A stretch of DNA of 5,520 nucleotides from Acidobacteriota bacterium (GCA_020853255.1 JADYZI010000427.1:1-5520); one strand, 5' to 3'; counted from the stretch's first letter, positions 1-5,397 are shown. Program-made: numbers and translations. Notes: a model not told the origin generated them from the letters alone.

Positions 1-108
1 CTCGGGCGAAACTGGTTTGGGTCTGAGATATCAGCAGAATATGTCCAGATCGCAAACTCAAGGCTTTCTGAATATCTTGGGCGGGAGTGCATGCCCGCTT
101 CCGCTTGA
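1..108 (+). CDS. C-terminal fragment of a DNA methyltransferase (N6-adenine / N4-cytosine type)
   Basis: An open frame enters from the left edge and stops with TGA at 106-108, leaving 35 residues. It starts LGRNWFGSEISAEYVQIANSRL. This matches the closing element of the N6_N4_Mtase family (class beta DNA methyltransferases), where the SAM-binding region ends in 'a..lgRn.iGiEi...Yv.iA..Rl'. In that family the acidic residue of the 'G-x-E-I' strand lies in the SAM-binding pocket, here E9. The catalytic D/N/S-PPY motif and the target recognition part would lie upstream, outside the window, so specificity cannot be judged. No ATG is visible because the 5' part is missing. The next gene begins close behind and is exported, so it is not an obvious restriction partner. 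The family call rests on a short but characteristic motif; the orphan versus restriction-modification role is unknown. Confidence 0.7.
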   Translation, partial: LGRNWFGSEISAEYVQIANSRLSEYLGRECMPASA

Positions 109-174
109 CAACCAATTTTCGCAATGATGCGTCTATTAAGTCAGCTTCGTATCGGAAACGACAACGTGAATACA

Positions 175-723
175 ATGAAAAAACTCAGTTTTGCCGCATT
201 CGCTATTTTGGCGATCGCCGTCGCCGCCTATTCTCAGCCGCGTCCGGTCGATAGGTCCGGGTCGTCCGAAAAGGCCCCGCCGGCGCCGGCAATGTTCGAG
301 GCGAAATACGAGGGCGGACTATTTGGGTTCTCGAAGAAGGAAGAAGGCACGCTCAAGTTTGACGATGAGAATGCGCGAATCGTGTTTCTTGGCAAAAATG
401 GTAAGGAACTGTTTGGTATTCCATATAGATCGCTGGTCGTTATATCGCCGCAGTCGCGGTCTGTAACCTCGAATGCGGGCCATATTGTGGGTGCGATCCC
501 GGTCATCGGGGCTGGGATACTCGGCGGTTTCATCAAGGAAAAGCGCCGTTATATGGTAGTCCAGTTTAACGATCCTGATGCTGACGCACGCGGTACGACC
601 AACTTTAAGCTTGATAATAAGGAGCTCCTTGATTCCGTTATCCAGACCCTCGGCGAAAAGGCAAAATTAACTCAGCGCGGTGATTCCTACTACCGACCGC
701 GGCCAAAAACAAACGAGATATAA
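175..723 (+). CDS. Exported protein of unknown function, possible PH-like fold
   Basis: This is a 182-residue protein. The start at 175 is chosen because it begins MKKLSFAAFAILAIAVAAYS, a textbook Sec signal peptide with likely cleavage after S20 (AYS|Q). The frame stays open to tandem ATGs at 124 and 127, but those would put 16-17 polar residues in front of the signal. Neither start has a clear Shine-Dalgarno site. After a proline-rich linker (22-40), residues 41-90 read as alternating short beta strands: a GLFGF patch, 'GTLKFDDENARIVFL', then 'GKELFGIPYRSLVVI'. This resembles the opening strands of bacterial PH-like/GRAM domains, where a filled-in residue pattern is followed by 'iPy..I'. 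Residues 102-120 are hydrophobic and Gly-rich, with KEKRRYMVVQF following; this looks like a loop or amphipathic hairpin rather than a certain membrane span. No catalytic motif is visible. Function is unknown and the fold assignment is an inference. Confidence 0.78.
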   Translation: MKKLSFAAFAILAIAVAAYSQPRPVDRSGSSEKAPPAPAMFEAKYEGGLFGFSKKEEGTLKFDDENARIVFLGKNGKELFGIPYRSLVVISPQSRSVTSNAGHIVGAIPVIGAGILGGFIKEKRRYMVVQFNDPDADARGTTNFKLDNKELLDSVIQTLGEKAKLTQRGDSYYRPRPKTNEI

Positions 724-768
724 CCCTCCCTTGCAGCCGTTCGCGCAGGTCTTGTGCGGTTTCATTTC

Positions 769-813
769 GTAAGTTTCATGGTCAAGGTTCGGCCTCCCCG
801 CCACGAAACTTAC
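769..813. other. Inverted repeat between convergent genes
   Basis: GTAAGTTTCATGG (769-781) and CCACGAAACTTAC (801-813) are complementary over 13 positions with one mismatch, around a 19-nt loop. It lies midway between the ends of the exported-protein gene (723) and rsmE (874). No clean T-tract follows on the + strand. On the - strand the stem is entered through TTTATTT rather than followed by it. It may act as a weak bidirectional transcription end or may simply be part of the CACGAAA repeat that overlaps its right arm. Confidence 0.45.
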
Positions 814-839
814 AAATAAAGACACGAAAATTCACGAAA
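802..839 (+). repeat. Array of three CACGAAA motifs
   Basis: Exact CACGAAA copies occur at 802-808, 823-829 and 833-839. The start-to-start distances are 21 and 10 bp, close to two and one turns of the DNA helix. The first copy forms part of the right arm of the inverted repeat at 769-813. Read on the - strand the block is a T-rich string of TTTCGTG words preceded by GGCTTC. A related block (TTCGTG words preceded by GGCTTC) lies at about 5246-5325 beside tRNA-His, so this looks like a degenerate dispersed intergenic element. Its function is unknown. Confidence 0.55.
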
Positions 840-873
840 AGAAGCCAAAATACTTGCTGTGGGGCCCCTTTAT

Positions 874-1599
874 CTAGGATAGATCTCCGAAGCGGTGCTG
901 CAGGATCGCGGTCATTGCTATCGCGGCGGTTTCCGCACGCATGATGCGGCCGCCGAAGGTGACGATCGTGAAGTTGGCCGCCCTTGCGGATTCCAGCTCA
1001 GAATCGTCCCATCCACCCTTCGGCCCAAAGACCGCGGTCATTTTCGTTGCCGGTTCGATCGCGGTGAAGTCACTTCCGTCGCGTTCACTGAAAAAGATCT
1101 TTGTGCCTGCGATCGATCCCGTATCTGCCAAAAACTCTGTTAACTCGACAGGTTCTGCTATATCCATCAACCTTGCACGGCCAGACTGTTTTGCGGATTC
1201 CGCCGCGATCTTCCGCCAGCGTGCCAAGCGGTTCCCGCTTCCTCCCGGTTTTACCTCACAGCGGACGGTATATAGCGGCCTCAGCCGATATACCCCCAAC
1301 TCTGCTGCCTTCTGGACCGTTATCTCAAACTTTTCGCCCGGCAACATTGCGGCCGCGACCGTTAAATCCAGTGGAGACTCAGGCGAGGCCGGTTGGATCT
1401 CTTGCTTTACTTCAAGGAGCGCGGATTTTTTTGACAATTCGCCGACGCTGCACAGATACTCACGGCCGAGGCCGTCAAAGACCGATGCCTGGTCACCCAC
1501 CCGCAGCCGAAGCACATCGCGAAGATGCCGCGTTTCGTCAGCGTTAAGGATTACGCGACCTTCTGATATCCGATCTGGAGGTGAGTAAAATCGTCTCAT
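874..1599 (-). CDS. rsmE: 16S rRNA (uracil(1498)-N3)-methyltransferase RsmE
   Basis: This 241-residue protein has the usual RsmE length and layout. Residues 1 to about 72 form the N-terminal PUA-like RNA-binding domain, starting MRRFY and containing 'HLRDVLRLRVGD' (25-36). The C-terminal part is the SPOUT/trefoil-knot methyltransferase domain. Its family signatures are QKAAELGV (96-103), RW..IA.ESAKQSGR (127-141), the knot loop GPKGGW plus E201 (192-201), and GGRIMRAETAAIAM (216-229). The enzyme uses SAM to methylate N3 of U1498 in helix 44 of 16S rRNA in the assembled 30S subunit, in the cytoplasm. One oddity is that the near-invariant GPEGG loop reads GPKGG here (K194). The gene lies 73 bp downstream of an uncharacterised co-oriented gene, so the two are probably co-transcribed. 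No strong Shine-Dalgarno site precedes the ATG at 1599. The family call is very secure. Confidence 0.96.
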   Translation of the reverse strand: MRRFYSPPDRISEGRVILNADETRHLRDVLRLRVGDQASVFDGLGREYLCSVGELSKKSALLEVKQEIQPASPESPLDLTVAAAMLPGEKFEITVQKAAELGVYRLRPLYTVRCEVKPGGSGNRLARWRKIAAESAKQSGRARLMDIAEPVELTEFLADTGSIAGTKIFFSERDGSDFTAIEPATKMTAVFGPKGGWDDSELESARAANFTIVTFGGRIMRAETAAIAMTAILQHRFGDLS

Positions 1600-1672
1600 T
1601 TACAGCATCGCTGCCAACAAAGGATCGGAAGAGTATTTGTGGTTGATCGATCTGACGAGTCAAGTGACCAAA

Positions 1673-2242
1673 TCATTCCTCTACTGAACCAGGAAACTTC
1701 CGCGTAAAATCGACGGACGAGAGTCGCATATCGATCCACGTTTCGAACATATCGGGCGATTGAAGCCAGAGTGTTATCCACTCGGCTACCTCGGCGTATC
1801 GCTGCCGCTCGGCTTCTCCGTTTGTGCCGCTATTTGCGCGATTCAGGGCCTCAATTCGGCCCGCCTTCCCTTTTTCGCGGACGAGGCGCAGGCCTTCTTT
1901 ATCATTGTCGCTCAAATACTTTCGCCGGAGATTCTCAAGCCGCCGCAGCGAACTGGCCGCCTCGCTGAGGTCATTGATGTTCAAAATGTTTCGGAAAGCC
2001 GGTTCGTATGGGCGATCCAGAGCACGCTCCACATACAATGCCATTATCTCCGAATGCCGTAGGACAGCCCCCTCGTCGGCGAGAAGCCGGGCTATCACCA
2101 TCGGCGAATCAACAGCCGATCTGCCAAATCGCCCGCGCACCGCCGTTTCAATTGCGATCATCTCCTCGGCCCCGACACTTTCGCAATCCAGCTTTTCCCA
2201 GACGTCAATAATAAGGTCGGCCTTGTTCGTCGCCTCGGACAT
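1673..2242 (-). CDS. Uncharacterised helical protein upstream of rsmE
   Basis: This 189-residue protein lacks a signal peptide and membrane segments, so it is probably cytoplasmic. I do not recognise a named domain. It appears almost entirely alpha-helical. The N-terminal half (3-75) is a run of amphipathic helices, including 'MVIARLLADEGAVLRHSEIM' (48-67). Residues 91-135 are rich in charged residues and Leu with heptad-like spacing (SSLRRLENLRRKYL), suggesting a short coiled coil. The C-terminal end is Trp- and acid-rich (WITLWLQSPDMFETWI, 155-170). The frame runs through without interruption, and codon use and GC look like rsmE downstream, which supports a real gene. It ends 73 bp before rsmE on the same strand, with no intrinsic terminator in between, so co-transcription is likely. 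That does not establish a role in ribosome maturation. The ATG at 2242 has no clear Shine-Dalgarno site; no good alternative is visible. Confidence 0.8.
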   Translation of the reverse strand: MSEATNKADLIIDVWEKLDCESVGAEEMIAIETAVRGRFGRSAVDSPMVIARLLADEGAVLRHSEIMALYVERALDRPYEPAFRNILNINDLSEAASSLRRLENLRRKYLSDNDKEGLRLVREKGKAGRIEALNRANSGTNGEAERQRYAEVAEWITLWLQSPDMFETWIDMRLSSVDFTRKFPGSVEE

Positions 2243-2280
2243 AGATCGAATTTAACATATCGCGTGGACGTATTCCTGAA

Positions 2281-2313
2281 ATAAAAGGCCGATGATCGCA
2301 ACGATCATCGGCC
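2281..2313 (-). terminator. Rho-independent terminator of the FG-GAP/VCBS gene
   Basis: GGCCGATGATCG (2287-2298) and CGATCATCGGCC (2302-2313) form a perfect 12-bp stem around a 3-nt loop. Reading the - strand, the stem is followed directly by TTTTAT (2286-2281). It begins about 29 nt after the stop codon of the gene ending at 2343. The + strand side lacks a T-tract, so it is best read as a leftward terminator. It insulates the secreted protein gene from the 1673-2242/rsmE pair. Confidence 0.88.
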
Positions 2314-2342
2314 CACTCAGTTTGCAAATGCCAACAGTTACG

Positions 2343-3302
2343 TCAGTGTGTGTCGTAGCTGGCAACGGGGAAGTCATTTGGCTGGCCCCAGTTTGTCACA
2401 TAGAAGCCGCCGTTTGTCGGATCGAAGACGTAGAAATTTCCGTCCGAATTCCGCCAAACGCCGTAGTCGGTCCTGCCGTCGCCGGTATAATCATTCTGCG
2501 CAAGCAGGTCGGTCCCGGTCACGCCCCATACAAAAGACGTGTAGCCGCCGTCAGGCTGACGTACATACCAGGTTAGATTGGACGTAGGCGTTGCACCCTC
2601 CCGAACCACAGCAATATCGGTCTTGCCGTCGCCGTTCCAATCGCCAGGTGCCACGAGGTCGCTTGTTTGGCCAAAAGTGTAGGATTCAAATGAGCTTCCG
2701 GTATTGATATAGAACGTCGCTGGCGAAGTCGGTGTCGCTCCGGGCCGCTGTACAGCTACGTCAAATTTGCCGTCACCGTCATAGTCGCCCGGTGCTGTAA
2801 AGTCTGTCGAAGCTCCGAATTGGCGTCCTTCAAAACCGCCCGTGAGGCTACTGAAAATGTACCAGATCATGTTTCCGCCTGTTCTGCGGACAACCGCTAG
2901 GTCCGTCTTTCCGTCGCCATCCCAATCGCGCGCAACCGGTTCGTCGCCGGAAACGCCCCATGTCTGGGTTGTGAAGGTATTGGTCGAACTTGGGATGATA
3001 TACCAAACGCCTGTAGACTCGCGCCAAACGGCAACGTCGGCCTTACCGTCATTGTCATAATCGCCCGGAACCATCCAATCATCATTTGCCACGCCCCACT
3101 GCTGCGAGCGGATGACACCGGCACTTGAACGGATGTACCAGGTATTATTCTCTGGCCTGAAGACGATATAATCAGCCTTGTTGTCTGCGTCTATATCAAA
3201 CGCCTTTCTAAGGCTGAGCTGCGAGAACGAAGGCAAGGCCATCGCTGTAACCACTGCAGCCAACAACGCTATTTTGCCGAAAACGGCGAAAGAACTTCTC
3301 AT
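2343..3302 (-). CDS. Secreted FG-GAP/VCBS repeat protein, likely calcium-binding beta-propeller
   Basis: The protein has 319 residues from the ATG at 3302. This start is preferred over an in-frame ATG at 3356 because AAAGGA lies 8 nt upstream and the N-terminus is then a clean Sec signal peptide (1-28, cleavage likely at SFS|Q). The mature protein is nothing but repeats. Six D-x-[D/N/T]-x-D-x-[KR]-x-D loops begin at residues 36, 81, 126, 173, 221 and 271, spaced 45-50 residues apart. Each is followed by 'AVxR...WYI' and 'WG/FG' strands. This is the FG-GAP-like/VCBS pattern, whose loops bind Ca2+ within beta-propeller blades, as in integrin alpha chains. A partial seventh unit (NDFPVASYDTH) ends the protein. 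The first loop is divergent (DIDADNKAD, Asn in place of Gly). No sorting tag, anchor or enzyme domain is present, so it is probably released or periplasmic. The partner is unknown. It has its own promoter and terminator. Confidence 0.92.
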   Translation of the reverse strand: MRSSFAVFGKIALLAAVVTAMALPSFSQLSLRKAFDIDADNKADYIVFRPENNTWYIRSSAGVIRSQQWGVANDDWMVPGDYDNDGKADVAVWRESTGVWYIIPSSTNTFTTQTWGVSGDEPVARDWDGDGKTDLAVVRRTGGNMIWYIFSSLTGGFEGRQFGASTDFTAPGDYDGDGKFDVAVQRPGATPTSPATFYINTGSSFESYTFGQTSDLVAPGDWNGDGKTDIAVVREGATPTSNLTWYVRQPDGGYTSFVWGVTGTDLLAQNDYTGDGRTDYGVWRNSDGNFYVFDPTNGGFYVTNWGQPNDFPVASYDTH

Positions 3303-3310
3303 GTTTTGTA

Positions 3311-3316
3311 TCCTTT
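3311..3316 (-). promoter_or_regulatory. Ribosome binding site fixing the start of the VCBS gene
   Basis: The - strand reads AAAGGA, then 8 nt, then the ATG at 3302. It is the best Shine-Dalgarno match in the window. It favours the 319-residue product over the longer form starting at 3356, which has no such site and would extend the signal peptide by 18 polar residues. Confidence 0.75.
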
Positions 3317-3371
3317 GCTTGTGCGGTCCGTAGGCCTGTGCAACTGACAGCGGCAACGACCGAGAACCTAA

Positions 3372-3401
3372 AATATACTACGCTAGAAGCGCAAATTGCA
3401 A
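3372..3401 (-). promoter_or_regulatory. Candidate sigma70-type promoter for the VCBS gene
   Basis: On the - strand, TTGCAA (3401-3396) is separated by 18 nt from TATATT (3377-3372). Transcription would start near 3365, giving a leader of about 60 nt before the ATG at 3302. The -10 box matches five of six consensus positions and the -35 four of six. AT-rich sequence upstream (3402-3420) could aid recognition. This is prediction from sequence only. Confidence 0.5.
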
Positions 3402-3524
3402 CAAATTCTTATTTATTCACAAGTCCGCTCGGGGGACGGCCGCGGAACCGAAACTAAATTGTCACTTGAGCCTTAGACGCTCTTAATAAGAGTAAAGTTG
3501 GAAAACGGGGGTAAATTCACAAAA

Positions 3525-5054
3525 TCAACTCCTGGATTGTATCACGGTAACGGTCGTCCCGCCAATATCTATTGTGCCGCTGCGCGTGATGGTCGGATTC
3601 AGCGTCGCCCGAAACGTTGCCGTTCCGTTGCCGGAAAGCGAATCGCTAGTCGTGAGCCGGATCCAATTTGCATTGCTTTTGACCTGATAATCGCAATTCG
3701 CCGCCGCCGTAACATTGATGGTGAAGTACCCGCCTTTTGTCGGAAGGCTGATGGTGCCTGAGGGTACATTAAAGCTGCAAACGGTCTTATTTTGCAGGGC
3801 AGCGGACACATTCAGCCGGCCGCCGGTCTTTACTACGCCGTTCCAGGCGGGAAGTTGATCAACGGTATTCAGCAACGTAGCTTTCAATGAGGCGGTCGAA
3901 AGGTTTGGATCGTAGCCGGCAAGCAGGGCGGCCGCTCCTGCTACGTGCGGAGTTGCCATTGAAGTGCCTGACAGCGTGCCGTAGCCTGATCCGCCGTTGA
4001 TCGTGCTCAGGATCGACGTACCCGGAGCGGCAAGGTCGACATTCACGATACCGAAGTTCGAACTTCCGTTGCGGACATCGCTGGACGTGGAATTTGCTAC
4101 TGAGATTATCCACGGGCTGTCGTAAGCGGCCGGATATTGCGGCGATGTGTCAATGTTAAGTCCGTCATTTCCGGCTGCGAAGACCTGAAGTACGCCAGCC
4201 CGGCCGAGAGCATCGATCGCGTCCTTGGTCGCCTGGTCGTATCCACAGGCCTCATCACAGCCGCCGTACGAGTTGTTTGTAACGCGAATATTCATGCCGC
4301 GATCTTTCATCATCCGGACGTAGTTGTACGCGTTTATCAGCATTGCCGATGTTGTGCCGAGGCCATCGTTGTCATAGATCTTGATGGCCATGATCTTTAC
4401 GTTCCAGTTCACACCAACGACACCTATGCCATTATTGCCCGCGGCCCCGATCGTTCCGGCAGTGTGGGTGCCGTGTCCGTTCTCATCCAGCGGGTTCGAG
4501 TCGTTGAAAAAGAAATCGTAACCGTAAAAATCGTCAACAAACCCGTTATTGTCGTCGTCAAGCCCGTTGCCGTCGATCTCGCCGGAATTGGTCCAGACAT
4601 TTGCGGCGAGGTCAGGATGATCGTATTTTATTCCGGTATCGATGTCGGCAACCACAACCGACGAACTGCCGGTTGCAACGTCCCATGCCTGCGGGGCCGA
4701 GATCTTGGCCATGCCCCAAAGACTTCCGTAGCTTGGGTCGTTCGGCGTTGCAAGCAGATGATAGTAGTAATTTGGCTGAACTGCTTCGACAAGAGATGAT
4801 CCGCTATAATCGGCGATCGCCTGATCGACGGTCTTTCCTTTCGGCAGCTTGATCCTCTCCCATCCAAGCCCCGCAAACCGCTCAAGCGTAACCCCTCCTT
4901 TTTTGAGTACGACGCTCCGGGACGCGTCAACAGAGGTACCAGCTCGAAATTTGATCAGGACCTCGCCCTTAACACGGCCAGCCTTGCCTTCCTGCGCAAT
5001 GCCAGAGATCGGGAGTAAAACAAGAAGGAAGAACAGTGATTTTAACGGGATCAT
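3525..5054 (-). CDS. Secreted S8 subtilisin-like serine protease with prodomain and BACON domain
   Basis: A 509-residue extracellular endopeptidase precursor. Residues 1-20 are a Sec signal peptide (cleavage likely GIA|Q). Residues 22 to about 100 are a fervidolysin-type/I9-like propeptide (GEVLIKF...AVQPNYYYH) that normally chaperones and inhibits the enzyme. The S8 domain spans about 105-420. Its triad is D139 (DIDTGI), H194 (NGHGTHTAG) and S365 (GTSMATPHVAG), with oxyanion N296 (AAGNDG), so it appears catalytically intact. An acidic insertion, DGNGLDDDNNGFVDD (161-175), looks like a Ca2+ site. C266/C270 may form a disulfide. The C-terminal domain (about 426-508; C426, C454, then WIRL and 'RSGTIDIGGTTVTVIQ') fits a BACON-type beta-sandwich, thought to bind glycans or mucin-like substrates. 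The ATG at 5054 lacks a strong Shine-Dalgarno site. The gene stands apart (222 bp) from the VCBS gene downstream. Substrate is unknown, with scavenging of extracellular protein the simplest guess. Confidence 0.95.
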   Translation of the reverse strand: MIPLKSLFFLLVLLPISGIAQEGKAGRVKGEVLIKFRAGTSVDASRSVVLKKGGVTLERFAGLGWERIKLPKGKTVDQAIADYSGSSLVEAVQPNYYYHLLATPNDPSYGSLWGMAKISAPQAWDVATGSSSVVVADIDTGIKYDHPDLAANVWTNSGEIDGNGLDDDNNGFVDDFYGYDFFFNDSNPLDENGHGTHTAGTIGAAGNNGIGVVGVNWNVKIMAIKIYDNDGLGTTSAMLINAYNYVRMMKDRGMNIRVTNNSYGGCDEACGYDQATKDAIDALGRAGVLQVFAAGNDGLNIDTSPQYPAAYDSPWIISVANSTSSDVRNGSSNFGIVNVDLAAPGTSILSTINGGSGYGTLSGTSMATPHVAGAAALLAGYDPNLSTASLKATLLNTVDQLPAWNGVVKTGGRLNVSAALQNKTVCSFNVPSGTISLPTKGGYFTINVTAAANCDYQVKSNANWIRLTTSDSLSGNGTATFRATLNPTITRSGTIDIGGTTVTVIQSRS

Positions 5055-5110
5055 AGGTTCTAGATCGAAAATGGCTGTTGAAAGATCGGTCAGGTCGCCG
5101 CGTTAATTCC

Positions 5111-5137
5111 GCAAACCCGCTACCATATATGCAAACC
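5111..5137. repeat. GCAAACC direct repeat upstream of the protease
   Basis: Exact GCAAACC copies lie at 5111-5117 and 5131-5137, 20 bp apart start to start, so they would sit on about the same face of the helix. The spacer contains ATATAT, a -10-like box for leftward transcription. The arrangement, 57-83 bp before the protease start codon, would suit a dimeric regulator site. This is suggestive only. Confidence 0.3.
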
Positions 5138-5245
5138 GGAAGCCAGTTTACTATATTTATCCGACCGCCTTTCAAAAATCTCGTTTACCTATCTGTAATA
5201 TTCAGGGTTGGCCCAAACTGTGTTCGGATCCACTGAGGATTTATG

Positions 5246-5325
5246 TTTCGGTGGCTTCGTTTCTTGATTCGTGCATTTTCGTGGTGGAAAAGTTGGTGGC
5301 CCAGAAACACGAAACAGGCGAAAAA
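5246..5325. repeat. TTCG(TG)/CACGAA block with inverted arms
   Basis: The left part has TTCG words at 5247, 5256, 5268 and 5278 (steps 9, 12 and 10 bp), two of them complete TTCGTG. The right part has CACGAAA (5308-5314) and then GGCGAAA in the opposite sense. TTTCGTG (5277-5283) and CACGAAA (5308-5314) are perfectly complementary across a 24-bp centre, so the block can form a cruciform or RNA hairpin with imperfect outer arms. It shares the words GGCTTC and TTTTCGTG with the block at 802-845 (read there on the - strand), which suggests a dispersed element family. Confidence 0.5.
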
Positions 5326-5355
5326 AGAACCCGAACATCTGCGAAACAAGATGCT

Positions 5356-5384
5356 GTTATGGCAAGTCGCTATCCTGCTGTCAA
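5356..5384 (-). promoter_or_regulatory. Candidate sigma70-type promoter just downstream of tRNA-His
   Basis: The - strand carries a perfect TTGACA (5384-5379), a 17-nt spacer and CATAAC (5361-5356; four of six -10 matches). A start near 5349 would transcribe leftward through the TTCGTG/CACGAA block. It would reach the protease ATG after roughly 295 nt, or end earlier as a small RNA. A weak 7-bp hairpin (near 5333-5354) followed a few bases later by TTCTTTTTT lies immediately after the predicted start. Confidence 0.42.
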
Positions 5385-5397
5385 CGGTAAGATTAGA

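Larger units (their letters stand above)
5055..5397. other. 343-bp gene-free region between the protease and tRNA-His
   Basis: I see no credible protein gene here. Open frames that cross it run into tRNA-His and have no homology-like motifs. It holds a GCAAACC direct repeat (5111-5137), an AT-rich stretch (5121-5160) with -10-like boxes but no well-spaced -35, the TTCGTG/CACGAA block (5246-5325) and a sigma70-like promoter (5356-5384). It must contain the protease promoter or leader, since the protease is the first leftward gene after the tRNA. Confidence 0.7.

Noticed and set aside
79..100. GC-rich hairpin GCGGG...CCCGC with flanking G-T pairs as a terminator for the methyltransferase gene
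   Set aside because: It lies inside the last codons of that gene, has an 8-nt loop and is not followed by a T-tract.
124..174. Longer N-terminus of the exported protein from tandem ATGs at 124/127
   Set aside because: The extra 16-17 residues would precede a perfect signal peptide starting MKKLSF, and there is no Shine-Dalgarno site before 124.
802..839. CACGAAA array as a CRISPR
   Set aside because: Units of 7 bp with 3-14 bp gaps are far too short, and no cas genes are nearby.
941..1588. A 215-codon open frame on the + strand opposite rsmE
   Set aside because: It is antisense to a secure gene; its translation is Ser/Pro/Arg-rich and low in motif content, as expected for a mirror frame.
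1600..1672. TTGACT (- strand) in the gap before rsmE as a separate rsmE promoter
   Set aside because: The correctly spaced -10 position reads ACAAAT, only three of six matches, so co-transcription with the upstream gene is preferred.
2540..3200. Periodic DNA repeats with about 140-150 bp spacing as a tandem DNA repeat or CRISPR
   Set aside because: They are the codons of the FG-GAP/VCBS protein repeats; similarity is at protein level and unit length varies in codons.
3480..3492. CTCTTAATAAGAG palindrome as a terminator of the protease gene
   Set aside because: The stem is only 4-6 bp, AU-rich with almost no loop, and no T-tract follows on the - strand; I could not identify a convincing terminator there.
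4137..4799. A 220-codon open frame on the + strand opposite the protease
   Set aside because: The Val/Ile-rich translation comes from the antisense of Asp/Asn-rich protease codons, with no domain or ribosome site; the protease frame has all catalytic motifs.
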